DNA from: Pelagicoccus mobilis
GTDB taxonomy: Bacteria > Verrucomicrobiota > Verrucomicrobiia > Opitutales > Opitutaceae
NCBI RefSeq assembly: GCF_016595505.1
Contig: NZ_JAENIL010000002.1
Span: 186,001-250,000, forward strand
Direction of reading: 5' to 3'
DNA length: 64,000 nt
In this document: piece after piece, positions 18,178-27,667 of the stretch
Position numbering within the stretch: the stretch's first letter is position 1
Layout of the letters: every line of letters starts with the position of its first letter
Notes under the pieces: generated by a model
Database searches by the model: none
What the model was told of the DNA's origin: nothing
Seen by the model: only the letters and a program-made list of their open reading frames with translations
Program-made: the position numbers and the translations under genes

Positions 18178-18775
18178 GGGGGTCGTATCTCTGGAGCCGC
18201 CTGAAACCAAGCAGCCGTTCGTAAGTAAATGGGTTCGGGGGAACTCAAGTGCCTAGTCTCGCCCGAAATGAGATCTCGAGCTCCGACTGATTTTTGATAG
18301 TAGGAAATCAAATCAAAGATGCTAACTTTCTTTTTCTTAACATTACTTAACGTTTAGTTTCATTTTCTAAAGTTATCGTACCAAAAAACGAGCAGAAACG
18401 ATTCAGCATCGCGGTAGCGGCCATCGCCCCCCACAGTCACTGGAACATCCGAGGCAATCCAAGTTCGCTAGGGACCAAGCTCCCAATATTCGATTCCAAA
18501 CCTGCTCCCTTCGAAATCGCTTAAACGCACAGAGAATAAAGCTTCTTCAAGAGATACAGTGGAATCCACTGAAAGGATCGCGGCCGCTCGCGGCATGCCG
18601 CTTTCGTTGATCTTCAAACTCCTCTAGTCCGGCGAAGCGGTAAATTCGAGCAAGGCGCGTGCAACGATACAGAACATGTCTAGCTACAATTCGCTCCCGA
18701 AAGGCGGCAGAAAGCCAAAATGGGAAGCCCCCCGAACGAGACTTCCCACCTTGTGTTTCTATTAAACCTCGGTCA
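18178..18775. other. Intergenic region between two receptors
   Basis: 598 bases with no supported gene. The left part (about 18,290-18,380) is AT-rich and likely carries the promoter of the receptor at 18,177. A decayed family A repeat begins at 18,413 (GGTAGCGGCCATCG). The minus-strand terminator of the next receptor is at the right end. Confidence 0.6.
18706..18748 (-). terminator. Rho-independent terminator of the fourth receptor
   Basis: On the minus strand, stem TGGGAAG/CTTCCCA (arms 18,742-18,748 and 18,721-18,727) is followed by TTTTGGCTTTC. Confidence 0.65.
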
Positions 18776-21700
18776 CTAGAAGTCTAGCGTAGTCGAGAGT
18801 ATAAAAGTGCGTGGTTCGAACTGAGCCCACTTGATAGCCCGCCCGGTCGAGATCTTATCCGTTGGATACAGATCGCTGTTGTCGAAGAGGTTTCGAACGT
18901 TCAGCTGCACACGGTAGCGGTACTTGTCCCCGCCGAACTTGCCGCGGTAAGCCATCATCGCATCAAAGAAGAACTCGTCGTCATTGTAGTAAGGCTTCGT
19001 GATATCGGCCACCACGATCGAATTCCCACCTTCTTCAACGACCTTCTTGTCAAAGCCGATGATGCCAGCGTCGCGATAGCGTCCGGAGAATCCAACCCGG
19101 AAGCCCTTCATCGGACCGTCTTCAAACTGGTAGCTAGTAGAGAAATTGACACGCCACTTGCGCACGTTCGGGTTCGAACTGCCCTCAAGCTGATCGATAC
19201 GGCCCTTCGCGTTGACTAGGAAGCGACGCACGTATTCCTCATGGAAGGTTTCGCTGTTTCCTTCGCTGCGACCAACATTGTCCCAACCAGTCAATGGAGT
19301 GTCACCGACCTCGCCCATCATAGTGCGATAAGCGACGACGTTCCCGTTGCTATCTTCGACGTATCCACTTGTTGTTGACGGATCCATACGCACGAATCCT
19401 GCAGCGATACGCTTCTCGGCAGACGTAAGCGGAGTCACTCCATCCTCGCCATAAACAACTTCAAACTCACGAGGATCATCCGGACTCCACCAGTCAACGA
19501 TCGGCTTAAACGCCCCGTCGAAGTCCTCCTCGTGCCACTGGATACCACTCCAATAGTCCGCTCTCTCCAGTCCCCAGTCAACGTAGCTGGTAGCGATGTT
19601 GTTCAGGACGGAACGAGTTTTAGCAGCGGTAACGCGGATATTCCAATTCTTAGTGGGTTGAGCGTTCAGAGTGTACTCAGTCCCTTCTGCGGAACGATCA
19701 ACAACCGGCAAGAACAGGTCAGTCTGACCAAAAATGTCGAAGCCGTTCGCGACATAATTCTGCGGATTTACGTCGTAATAGAAGTTCTCGAAATCCTTGA
19801 AGATTCCACGAACATTGCCATCCACCTGGCCACCAGGAGTGCCTCCATTGGTGGAGGCCGTCTTGTATTCATTGATCTTGAAAGCGAGCTTTCCTTCAAG
19901 CAGATCCAGGCGAACTCCATAGTCTTCACCGACACCCGTTTCCGGGTCATGGAAGTCGCCGTCCACGTCGAAACGAATCGTTCCCGCCGCGTTGTTGGTC
20001 GCCTCGTTATAGAAGAAGCTCACCCAGTTCGCGATTCCATTTGGACGGAACACAATCCCCTTCGTCTCGTTGGAGTTCACACTTCCAGCCGGGTATTCAG
20101 ATTCCCAATCCAATCCAGTATACCACGGGAAATACCCGCCTTCGATCGCTTGAGGAGGGACATTGCCTGCTTCCCAGTCGGCGACAGAATAGTTCGATCC
20201 TTTCACGCCAGCTCCCTCAAGAACACGTTGGCTGATATCGTCATCACGCTTTCCGTAAGTGAGGATAATGCGATCGCCCCAGAAGTATCCTTGATAGGCA
20301 ATCATGTCGGAATCGATTGTACGGTCGAAGCTGAAGAGACGGTTGGAACCAATCTCTTCCGACCACATAAGCGCTCTCAGATCGCCCGTCCCGCCCAAAT
20401 CTGGCAGCGTAAGGATCTCCGCGCCTGGCTCCCAACCGTCGACGACTTGAGCTTGGTATCCATTATTCGCAGTCAGGTAGGAACGAACCGATACCGAGCG
20501 CTGGCCCTTGTCATTATAGTAGCTCACGTTCGGAGCGATGTTCGTCGCGCGTCCACCCAAGAAGCTAGGAGTCGATCCATCAGAATTCTGCCCCCAAGCC
20601 TGGAAGGAGTTGCCGCGAATCTGAGTCACACGACGATCGGAATAGAGGTAGGCAATGTTGTGTCGACCCAACAAGTCCGCCCACTTGTCCCCTACCCACT
20701 CCTTCTCGCGGAAGTTGTAGGAATAGGAAACCGTCATTCGCTTTTCGTCTTCTGACTCGTTCTGCTGCCAGCCCCAACCACGATCTCCCATGTAGAAGCT
20801 ACCCGCACTCGGGTTCAGTATGAGGTTATCAGCAGTACTGTGCGGCAAGTACTTCTGCAGATCGATCCCGATCCCGTAGTTAAAGGAGCGATTGTATCCA
20901 AACTGACGCCCTTCGTTATCCTCTGAATTGTAACCAAATTCAACATATAGGTCCTTCAATGGATTGAATTCGGCGAACATCGTTAAGATGTCTCCTTCAC
21001 GAGTGCGTCGCATGGTGTCGCCCCAAGGATTAACATCCTGAAGCGGCAGACCAAGAGCCTCCATAACATCAGGCCCAATCGTGACCTCCCGATCATCGAG
21101 ATTCTGATCGTAGTTAGGTTCGAACCAGTAAGAGTCAGGGTTGTAGTGCTGGCTGTTTGGATCGCTTACATTCTCCATGTAGTCGCGGGCATCACGCCCA
21201 CGAGCACCGTATCCATTATTCCAACGCATAAACGGCACGACGCTTTGATCAATCACGCCATTGTCTCCGGTATAGATGAAAGGACCTGCACCGTCTCCAC
21301 CGTTCATGTAGAACGGACGGTTACCATCATCATCCGTAGTCGGGTCCCAAAGCTCGCCATTGCCATCAAAGAAGTACGGCGAGAAGAAATCCTGGAACAT
21401 ACGGTACTGCGTCGGAGCATCGACCTCATCGATATCCTCGTAATGAATACGGAAGTTCGCCTTGTCGTTTGGCTTGAAGGTCAAGGTTCCGTAGATGCGG
21501 TCTTGCTTGTCGTAACTGCCATCCAAAAACGACTCTTTCGTGCTATCGAGAGCCGCGAATCGTAGAGCGAGCATATCCTCGATCACGACCTTGTTGAAAT
21601 CCACGTTGAAGGCCTTCGTACCATGGCTATCGAACTTCATTCCGATGCTGCCAAAGTCACTGTTCACCTGAGCGCGCTTAACCGACGCATTGATCGTCGC

Positions 21701-22255
21701 GCCTGACTTGCCCAAGCCGAACAGAATCGAGTTAGGCCCACTAGAGATCGCCAGATTTTCCGTGTTGTAATTATGGAGACGGAAACTCGTACCGAAGAAG
21801 TCACGTCCACGCTCGGATCCAGAGGTACGCGGATCACCAAGCCCTCGAGCGGTAGAAGAGCTAGGACCGCTGCGCTCAAAAATGGCGCGCTTTCCATCTT
21901 CGTATCCAGGATTCTCTTGCTCGTTTTCAATGTTGATCGAGTAAAGAAACGCCTCCTCCGGATCGGAAGCTGCGATATCGTCGAGAAAGTCCTTGGAAAA
22001 GATGTCGATCTGGGCTCCCAAGTCTTTGGTCTCAGTTCTCATACGAGTTCCAGCCGTCGTCGACTTGGTCATGTAGCCAGTGGACTCGCCAGCGTCCACC
22101 GTGAATGGAGAAAGCTCAAAAATCTCCTCTCCTTCATCCTGAGCGGATAGCAACGGAGCAATGAGCAAGGAAGCTGCGGACACGAACGCGGTGGCAGCGA
22201 ATCTACCCGAAAGCGGATTGGAAGCGATCTGTGATCGCCAAGGGGTCGTCTTCAT
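18776..22255 (-). CDS. Large TonB-dependent receptor
   Basis: 1,159 residues from the ATG at 22,255 (MKTTPWRSQ); upstream in-frame ATGs at 22,267 and 22,330 are possible but add non-signal-like residues. The signal peptide ends near residue 38 (LLIAPLLSAQ). The motif EIFELSPFTV is at residues 45-54, followed by GYMTKSTTAGTRMRT. The plug ends with LAISSGPNSILFG. It is of the same broad class as the receptor at 14,785 and shares the SGPNSILFG and R-x-D-Q-L/K-x-x-E layout. The gene is divergent from the LacI regulator, which suggests local control. Ligand unknown. Confidence 0.93.
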   Translation of the reverse strand: MKTTPWRSQIASNPLSGRFAATAFVSAASLLIAPLLSAQDEGEEIFELSPFTVDAGESTGYMTKSTTAGTRMRTETKDLGAQIDIFSKDFLDDIAASDPEEAFLYSINIENEQENPGYEDGKRAIFERSGPSSSTARGLGDPRTSGSERGRDFFGTSFRLHNYNTENLAISSGPNSILFGLGKSGATINASVKRAQVNSDFGSIGMKFDSHGTKAFNVDFNKVVIEDMLALRFAALDSTKESFLDGSYDKQDRIYGTLTFKPNDKANFRIHYEDIDEVDAPTQYRMFQDFFSPYFFDGNGELWDPTTDDDGNRPFYMNGGDGAGPFIYTGDNGVIDQSVVPFMRWNNGYGARGRDARDYMENVSDPNSQHYNPDSYWFEPNYDQNLDDREVTIGPDVMEALGLPLQDVNPWGDTMRRTREGDILTMFAEFNPLKDLYVEFGYNSEDNEGRQFGYNRSFNYGIGIDLQKYLPHSTADNLILNPSAGSFYMGDRGWGWQQNESEDEKRMTVSYSYNFREKEWVGDKWADLLGRHNIAYLYSDRRVTQIRGNSFQAWGQNSDGSTPSFLGGRATNIAPNVSYYNDKGQRSVSVRSYLTANNGYQAQVVDGWEPGAEILTLPDLGGTGDLRALMWSEEIGSNRLFSFDRTIDSDMIAYQGYFWGDRIILTYGKRDDDISQRVLEGAGVKGSNYSVADWEAGNVPPQAIEGGYFPWYTGLDWESEYPAGSVNSNETKGIVFRPNGIANWVSFFYNEATNNAAGTIRFDVDGDFHDPETGVGEDYGVRLDLLEGKLAFKINEYKTASTNGGTPGGQVDGNVRGIFKDFENFYYDVNPQNYVANGFDIFGQTDLFLPVVDRSAEGTEYTLNAQPTKNWNIRVTAAKTRSVLNNIATSYVDWGLERADYWSGIQWHEEDFDGAFKPIVDWWSPDDPREFEVVYGEDGVTPLTSAEKRIAAGFVRMDPSTTSGYVEDSNGNVVAYRTMMGEVGDTPLTGWDNVGRSEGNSETFHEEYVRRFLVNAKGRIDQLEGSSNPNVRKWRVNFSTSYQFEDGPMKGFRVGFSGRYRDAGIIGFDKKVVEEGGNSIVVADITKPYYNDDEFFFDAMMAYRGKFGGDKYRYRVQLNVRNLFDNSDLYPTDKISTGRAIKWAQFEPRTFILSTTLDF

Positions 22256-22534
22256 AGTTTGAGGCATCAGTTGGGTTAGGTTGCAGCTCTTCTTCAATCC
22301 CCAGCCTCTCGAGCAAGTACCTCGAGACACTCAGTTGATTGAAGGGAACTGTCACCCCACGGCTTCTTCCAAAACGCGCCTAAACGCACCGGAGAGAGGG
22401 TATTCCATGGGGTAAAACGGGGAATCGCGGTTGCGAATATAGTATCACTTTGATCATTTCACTTGCGATATTGCTACTCCTACGCTTCGTTAATCGTAAC
22501 TTTCCTTTCATAACTTTCCTTTTTGAAAGTACTC
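22256..22534. promoter_or_regulatory. Divergent promoter region, receptor and LacI
   Basis: 279 bases. Contains an inverted arrangement of CTTCAAT (about 22,297) and ATTGAAG, with two CTCGAG sites between, and an AT-rich stretch 22,435-22,520. No copy of the ACATCGATGT palindrome was seen here. Confidence 0.4.
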
Positions 22535-23548
22535 ATGACCTCAAAGCCCACTTCCATGAAAGAGATCGCCGAGATGGCGAACGTGTCCGTGATGACGGTC
22601 AGCCGGGCTCTGCGTAACAGTCCGGGTATCAGCGGCGAAACCCGCGAGCGAGTTCTCGAGATCGCAAACGAAGTCGGGTACCAGAAAAATCCGCTCGTTT
22701 CCGCCCTCATGACACAGCGCCGAAAAGGAGCTCCAGCAGACATCTCGCTGACAGTCGCCCACATTCATTGCTTGCCGGCAGACCGCAAACTCACTGGCAA
22801 CCTCCTCACCCTGCGCCAAGGCATCCGCTCACAGGCCAAGAAACACGGATTCGAAGTCTCGGAGTTTTACCTGAACGAACCAGGCATGACCCCGCAACGC
22901 CTTGCCAACATCCTCAGCAGTCGCGGGATTCGGGCTGCCATCTTCGAGCATTTCTTCGAAGACGGAGTAGAACTCGATATCGACCTTTCCAGCATCTCCG
23001 CGGTCGCCCTCACCCACACAATGAGAAAGCCGAACCTCAATCGCGTCGTCGTCGCGGAATACCTATCAGTGCTCGTGGCCACCGAACATCTAGAAAAGCT
23101 CGGCTACCAGAAAATCGGACTCATCGTAAATCCTCGGCAAGAAGCCATCGCCCGCATCAAACGAGAAGCCGCATGGCTACTCCATCAGCAAAACCTCCCT
23201 GAACACGCACGCGTCCCGCTGCTCGTATCTGAAAGAGAGGGATTCGAGTCCGCTCTGGAAAGTTGGCTCAAAACTCACACTCCCGACGCCATCATCTGCC
23301 CCTACCGTCGGGCCAAACCACTCATTGACCAACTCGACCAGAAGATCGGCTACGTGCAACTCGGCTGGCACGAGGATGATACAGAACTCGCAGGGGTCGA
23401 CCCGAACTGGCGGCAAGTCGGCATCTCCGCCGTCAACAAAGTCGTAGATCAGCTCTTTCGAGGTGAATTTGGCGAACCGCAGACGCCCACTGTCACCTCC
23501 ATCGACTGCCATTGGCAAGACGGCCCCTCGGTACAAGTCCCAAACTGA
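22535..23548 (+). CDS. LacI-family transcriptional regulator
   Basis: 337 residues from the ATG at 22,535. The N-terminal helix-turn-helix (MKEIAEMANVSVMTVSRALR) and hinge (NEVGYQKNPLVSALM) are complete, and the rest fits a periplasmic-binding-protein-like effector domain, probably sugar-binding. A TTG at 22,523 is an alternative start. It is divergent from the receptor at 22,255 and 58 bases upstream of the sulfatase maturase in the same direction, so regulator and maturase probably share a transcript. It likely represses the receptor, sulfatase and oxidoreductase genes until an oligosaccharide binds (inference). Confidence 0.93.
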   Translation: MTSKPTSMKEIAEMANVSVMTVSRALRNSPGISGETRERVLEIANEVGYQKNPLVSALMTQRRKGAPADISLTVAHIHCLPADRKLTGNLLTLRQGIRSQAKKHGFEVSEFYLNEPGMTPQRLANILSSRGIRAAIFEHFFEDGVELDIDLSSISAVALTHTMRKPNLNRVVVAEYLSVLVATEHLEKLGYQKIGLIVNPRQEAIARIKREAAWLLHQQNLPEHARVPLLVSEREGFESALESWLKTHTPDAIICPYRRAKPLIDQLDQKIGYVQLGWHEDDTELAGVDPNWRQVGISAVNKVVDQLFRGEFGEPQTPTVTSIDCHWQDGPSVQVPN

Positions 23549-23606
23549 ACGGTTTTTCGTCACCCAATATCGACAAAGCGACACTTCCCCTACTTTATAG
23601 CCGGCC

Positions 23607-24866
23607 ATGCCTTCCCAGACAGCACGCAGTCCCTTTCATGTGATGACCAAGCCAATTGGTCCGATCTGCAATCTCGATTGCAAATACTGCTTCTATCTGG
23701 AAAAAGAAGCCCTCTATACCGACGGAAAATGGCGCATGGCTCCCGACGTATTGGAAAGCTATATACGCCAGTACATCGAAGCTCAACCCACTCAATTCGT
23801 AAGCTTCGCCTGGCAAGGCGGCGAACCAACCCTCCTCGGCGTCAATTTCTTCCGCAATGTAGTGGAACTCCAAAAAAAGTACGCCAACGGGAAAACCATC
23901 GAAAACGCGTTCCAAACCAACGGCACGCTCCTCGACGACGAATGGGCAACCTTTCTCAAAGAGAACGACTTTCTAGTAGGCGTCAGCATCGACGGCCCCA
24001 AAGAAATCCACGACGCCAATCGAGTCGATAAAAAGGGGAACTCCTCCTTCGACGAAGTCATGCGAGGCATCGAAGTCCTCCAGAAAGCCGGCGTGCGATT
24101 CAATACCCTCACCTGCCTCAATCGAGTCACCTCGAAAAAGCCGCTCGAGGTCTACCGTTTCCTCAAGAGCATCGGTAGCGACTTCCAGCAATTCATCCCC
24201 ATCGTAGAGCGACGCCCTGGCCAACAAGCCAAGAAATGGGGGCTAGACCTCGCCGCGCCGGAAGAAGGAATAGCGGACGATGATCTCCCAGTGCTGGGAT
24301 GGAGCGTACTGCCCGAAGACTTTGGCGATTTCTACATACGAATATTTGATCGTTGGATACGCAAAGACGTAGGCACGATCTTCGTCCAGCTATTCGAAAC
24401 CGCCCTCAGCAAATGGATCGGCGCGCCTGGAGGCATTTGCGTACACGCCGAAACATGCGGCGACGCCATGGCCGTCGAACACAACGGAGATCTCTACTCC
24501 TGCGATCACTTCGTGTATCCACAATACAAACTCGGGAACCTCAAGGACACGCCTTTGGTCGATCTCGTCTCCAAGCCCCAACAACGTCAATTCGGCCTAA
24601 ACAAGCGGGACAAGCTCCCTGAGTACTGCCGAAAGTGCGAAGTTCGATTCGTTTGCAACGGAGGCTGCCCGAAAGACCGATTCCTTCATACTCCAGATGG
24701 TGAGCCCGGCCTCCACTACCTTTGCAAAGGCTATCGCAAATTCTTCAACCACATCGCTGAACCGATGCGAGCCATGGCTTACTTGAACCGCAACCGACGC
24801 TCTGCCACAGAGGTCATGGAACTCGTAGCCAAAAAGAAACTACCTGGCTACAAACCAATGAAGTAG
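23607..24866 (+). CDS. Anaerobic sulfatase-maturating enzyme (radical SAM, SPASM)
   Basis: 419 residues. The radical SAM cluster motif is C21-x3-C25-x2-C28 (CNLDCKYC). Two SPASM cluster regions follow at about residues 277-300 (CVHAETCGD, LYSCDHF) and 339-357 (YCRKCEVRFVCNGGCP). This is the anSME arrangement: it oxidises the sulfatase Cys or Ser to formylglycine using S-adenosylmethionine. The three sulfatases in the window are all Cys-type, so they are natural substrates. It lies directly after the LacI gene, and its stop codon TAG abuts a family A hairpin. Confidence 0.94.
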   Translation: MPSQTARSPFHVMTKPIGPICNLDCKYCFYLEKEALYTDGKWRMAPDVLESYIRQYIEAQPTQFVSFAWQGGEPTLLGVNFFRNVVELQKKYANGKTIENAFQTNGTLLDDEWATFLKENDFLVGVSIDGPKEIHDANRVDKKGNSSFDEVMRGIEVLQKAGVRFNTLTCLNRVTSKKPLEVYRFLKSIGSDFQQFIPIVERRPGQQAKKWGLDLAAPEEGIADDDLPVLGWSVLPEDFGDFYIRIFDRWIRKDVGTIFVQLFETALSKWIGAPGGICVHAETCGDAMAVEHNGDLYSCDHFVYPQYKLGNLKDTPLVDLVSKPQQRQFGLNKRDKLPEYCRKCEVRFVCNGGCPKDRFLHTPDGEPGLHYLCKGYRKFFNHIAEPMRAMAYLNRNRRSATEVMELVAKKKLPGYKPMK

Positions 24867-24893
24867 GTAGCGGCCATCGTCCCCGATGGCCAC
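24867..24893 (+). repeat. Hairpin repeat, family A
   Basis: Directly after the anSME stop codon. GGCCATCG, loop TCCC, CGATGGCC (24,872-24,891). Three stem base pairs differ from the copy at 56,443 while pairing is kept. It sits between convergent genes. Confidence 0.85.
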
Positions 24894-24909
24894 ACAACCG
24901 AATTCGTCT

Positions 24910-26679
24910 CTACTTCACCATCAACTCGAAGCTATCCGAGATTCCATCTCGATGATAAGTCACCTTTCGGTTGGCAGAAGTCGGAAAGGCATCATCCCAG
25001 GAAAAGGCAGCAATCGTCGCTTTCCCAGCCTTGTGGGAACGGAGGTTTCCAAATTTATCCACTGTCGCCACGCTTGGGTCGGAAGACTCCCATACCACAT
25101 TGGTCCGAGTTGCTCCCGACGGGATCAGCTCGACCTTGAGCCGACGACTCTCCCCTTCCTTCATCTTCTTAACCGGTTTCCTGATACGAAGCCCTTCGAC
25201 AGCCACAAATCGATGAGCTTCCAAAACCATTCCTAATTCGTCGTATCCTTCTTGCTGTTCTGGAGTCAGGTTCTTCAAATCGAGCCCGCTGTACCAACGC
25301 ACCCCCCACTTTCGGGCTACAAAGCGATCTCCTTCGAGTTCCAATGGATCAGTTCTCAAATCAAAGAAACGCCCTTCAGGGTAGGCCGTAGTAGGAGAAT
25401 ACCGCTTGAAGTCCTTATTGAAGGCGTACTCAAAGATTTCCTCCTTCTGCGTGTATTCAAAATTCGCGGAATACCAGGTGCAGATCGAATCTCGAGGCTC
25501 TCCGCTAGCCCCTTCCATCTGCTCCCAAAAACTTATTCCATCTACCTCCGCATACTTCTCATGGCTAATACCTGTCGCGTCGCAAATACTCGGCAGCACA
25601 TCCGTCAAGTAGGTTAGTCCATCGTACACCTTGCCGCTTTCGACCCGCCCCGGTTGGCTAACAATAAGCGGCACATGGATACCGTTATCGGTATTCCCGC
25701 CCTTGCGTCCGGGGTAGATACTCCCGTCCGGAAAAACGTGCTGGAAGATTTCCTTCGTTCCATTGTCCCCCATCAACACGATCAAAGTGTCATCTCTCAA
25801 ACCTTCCGCTTCTAGTTTGTCTACCAGCTTGCCGATCAGCTTATCCGTGTAAGCGAGCATATCGGGAAAATAGCGGGCGTCATCTCCACGCCCCTTGATC
25901 ACATAGGGCGATTCCTCATCAAACGTGTCAAAGTCCGAAGCAGGCTCGGTATCGGGAGTTGGCTTGTGGTCGTCGTGCACCAGCAACATCGGATAATAGA
26001 GAAAGAACGGCTCGTCCTTGTTATCCTCGATAAACTTAAGAGCCGCCCGGTTACACAGATCCGGACCGTACCAGCGACGCCCCGTGACCGGATCCAAGTC
26101 AGTTCTCCCCTTGTAGTTCACCACCTTACCGTTCACCACCAGATTCGGGTTAATGAAACGTTGCCCACCACCAATGACGTCGAAACAAACATACTCGTCC
26201 CAACCAAATTCCGAGATGTACTCGCGACCCGGCACTTCCTTCGTTCCCCTCGTCTGCTTCCATTTACCGAACATGCCGGTTCTATATCCTTCCGCCTGAA
26301 AAATATCCCCAAAGGTGATATCAGAAGCATGCTGAGACTTAGGTTTGAGATAGTTGCGGCGATTGTCTTTGCCGCTCATCAAAGCGATTCGAGTAGATTC
26401 ACAAAGTGGATACGTGAAGGCTCGATCAAAACGAACTCCCTCTCCAGCGAGCTTATCCATGCGCGGAGTGGCGATCCGGACATTTTCGAATTCCTGCCCT
26501 TTTCGGATACAGTTCATCCGATCCGCCCCATAAGCAGTCACCCCATAGTGGCTTAAGTCATCTATCAAGATGAGCACGACGTTCGGTCGACGTTCCGCGA
26601 ACGCCGAATGAGCGAAACCAACTAACAGAAAAAGGACGCAAAGTCTTCTCAGCAAACTAGCCATAGCCCCTTTTGCCAT
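24910..26679 (-). CDS. Exported sulfatase with C-terminal bacterial Ig-like domain
   Basis: 589 residues with a signal peptide of about 29 residues (LCVLFLLVGFAHSAFA). The catalytic domain has the D40-D41 metal pair (LIDDLSHYG), MGDNGTKE and the nucleophile segment C93-E-S-T-R. This departs from the usual C-x-[PA]-S-R motif: Glu follows the Cys and Ser replaces Pro. The last 90 or so residues (VWESSDPSVATVDKFG, HKAGKATIAAF) form a Big_2-type Ig domain, a likely carbohydrate or surface-binding appendage. It is convergent with anSME. Substrate unknown. Confidence 0.9.
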   Translation of the reverse strand: MAKGAMASLLRRLCVLFLLVGFAHSAFAERRPNVVLILIDDLSHYGVTAYGADRMNCIRKGQEFENVRIATPRMDKLAGEGVRFDRAFTYPLCESTRIALMSGKDNRRNYLKPKSQHASDITFGDIFQAEGYRTGMFGKWKQTRGTKEVPGREYISEFGWDEYVCFDVIGGGQRFINPNLVVNGKVVNYKGRTDLDPVTGRRWYGPDLCNRAALKFIEDNKDEPFFLYYPMLLVHDDHKPTPDTEPASDFDTFDEESPYVIKGRGDDARYFPDMLAYTDKLIGKLVDKLEAEGLRDDTLIVLMGDNGTKEIFQHVFPDGSIYPGRKGGNTDNGIHVPLIVSQPGRVESGKVYDGLTYLTDVLPSICDATGISHEKYAEVDGISFWEQMEGASGEPRDSICTWYSANFEYTQKEEIFEYAFNKDFKRYSPTTAYPEGRFFDLRTDPLELEGDRFVARKWGVRWYSGLDLKNLTPEQQEGYDELGMVLEAHRFVAVEGLRIRKPVKKMKEGESRRLKVELIPSGATRTNVVWESSDPSVATVDKFGNLRSHKAGKATIAAFSWDDAFPTSANRKVTYHRDGISDSFELMVK

Positions 26680-26757
26680 GGCATGCGGAAGCTTTCAACC
26701 ATCAGCCTCCTCTGAAGCTCGATGAATCAATTAAGCTCAAATATTCCCTCCGCAAGA

Positions 26758-27651
26758 CTACAAGGTCGTGCCCAGCAGATCTCCTACTTTCGCATAAACC
26801 TCTAACTGTCTGGGGCCATTTTCCGCTAGATCGTCCGCAAGTTTCACTCGATCACGTTCGAACAAAGTTATGACGCACGAGCCACCAAATGCGAAATAGC
26901 CGAGCTCGTCTCCCATCTCAACCGTATCGCCTTCCTTAGCGGTCATCAAAATCGATCCCACGCAAGTCGCCCCGATCGCAATGAAGCTCACAAGTCCTAG
27001 ATCCTCGGTTTCAATCACCGTCAAGACTCTCTTGTTCTCCCAAAGGTATCCCATCGACTGACGCAGAGCGATCGGGCTCACGCTGTAGAGCGGTCCGTTG
27101 ATCAAGCGCTGTTCCACGATCTTTCCGGAAACCGGAGAGTGATAGCGATGGTAGTCAACCGGACACAGACGAGAAATTAGCGCCGTACCTCGCGGGTAGT
27201 TGTCTGCCAATGACACGCTCCCGAGCAGAGCCTTAACATCGAAAAACTGCCCTTTTGCAAACAGCCCCTCGACGTCCCCCAAGTTGGGAATCCCCAAATG
27301 ACGAGCGTCCGCAGGCAGAGCGATCTTGCCCTCTCCAGCCACAAGCGGCCGTGCCTCAGCCTTCAATTTCCGATAAAAGAAGTCATTAAAACTCGAATAC
27401 GAATCGATCGAATCCAGAAACTCGTTTTCATCTAATCCATATTCAGCGATGAACGGGCGAATTTTCTCTGCGCTTGCCGACTTGTACATACGCCAGCCGT
27501 ACCAGTGCGAAAAGATCGCTCGCTTCGCCAAAAGCCAAAGCCCGATCTTCCCCATAGTCGTTTCGTAAGTCCAGCGAAGGAACCCCTCGCCATAGACCTC
27601 CTCGACCTCTTCCTGCCCGCTGTAGCGGTTATAAAAACGTATCTCCGACAT
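26758..27651 (-). CDS. psd: Phosphatidylserine decarboxylase
   Basis: 297 residues. Converts phosphatidylserine to phosphatidylethanolamine in the inner membrane. The pyruvoyl-forming site is F-G-G-S-C near the C-terminus (YFAFGGSCVITLF), where the chain cleaves itself before Ser. The conserved PVDYHRYHSPVSG segment is present. The start at 27,651 (MSEIRFYNRY) is preferred; an in-frame ATG at 27,687 falls inside a family B repeat. A pair of such repeats separates it from asnS, which lies upstream on the same strand. Confidence 0.93.
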   Translation of the reverse strand: MSEIRFYNRYSGQEEVEEVYGEGFLRWTYETTMGKIGLWLLAKRAIFSHWYGWRMYKSASAEKIRPFIAEYGLDENEFLDSIDSYSSFNDFFYRKLKAEARPLVAGEGKIALPADARHLGIPNLGDVEGLFAKGQFFDVKALLGSVSLADNYPRGTALISRLCPVDYHRYHSPVSGKIVEQRLINGPLYSVSPIALRQSMGYLWENKRVLTVIETEDLGLVSFIAIGATCVGSILMTAKEGDTVEMGDELGYFAFGGSCVITLFERDRVKLADDLAENGPRQLEVYAKVGDLLGTTL

Positions 27652-27667
27652 CTTAACTAAATTCCAA

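Noticed and set aside
19532-20755. 407-codon plus-strand frame opposite the fourth receptor
   Set aside because: Antisense to a well-supported receptor; composition is that of a shadow frame. The same applies to the frames at 11,491-12,345 and 17,047-18,018.
22422-22439. Palindrome-like TCGCGGTTGCGA before the LacI gene as its operator
   Set aside because: The outer bases do not pair and the sequence was not seen at the other promoters, so the ACATCGATGT palindrome is a better candidate.
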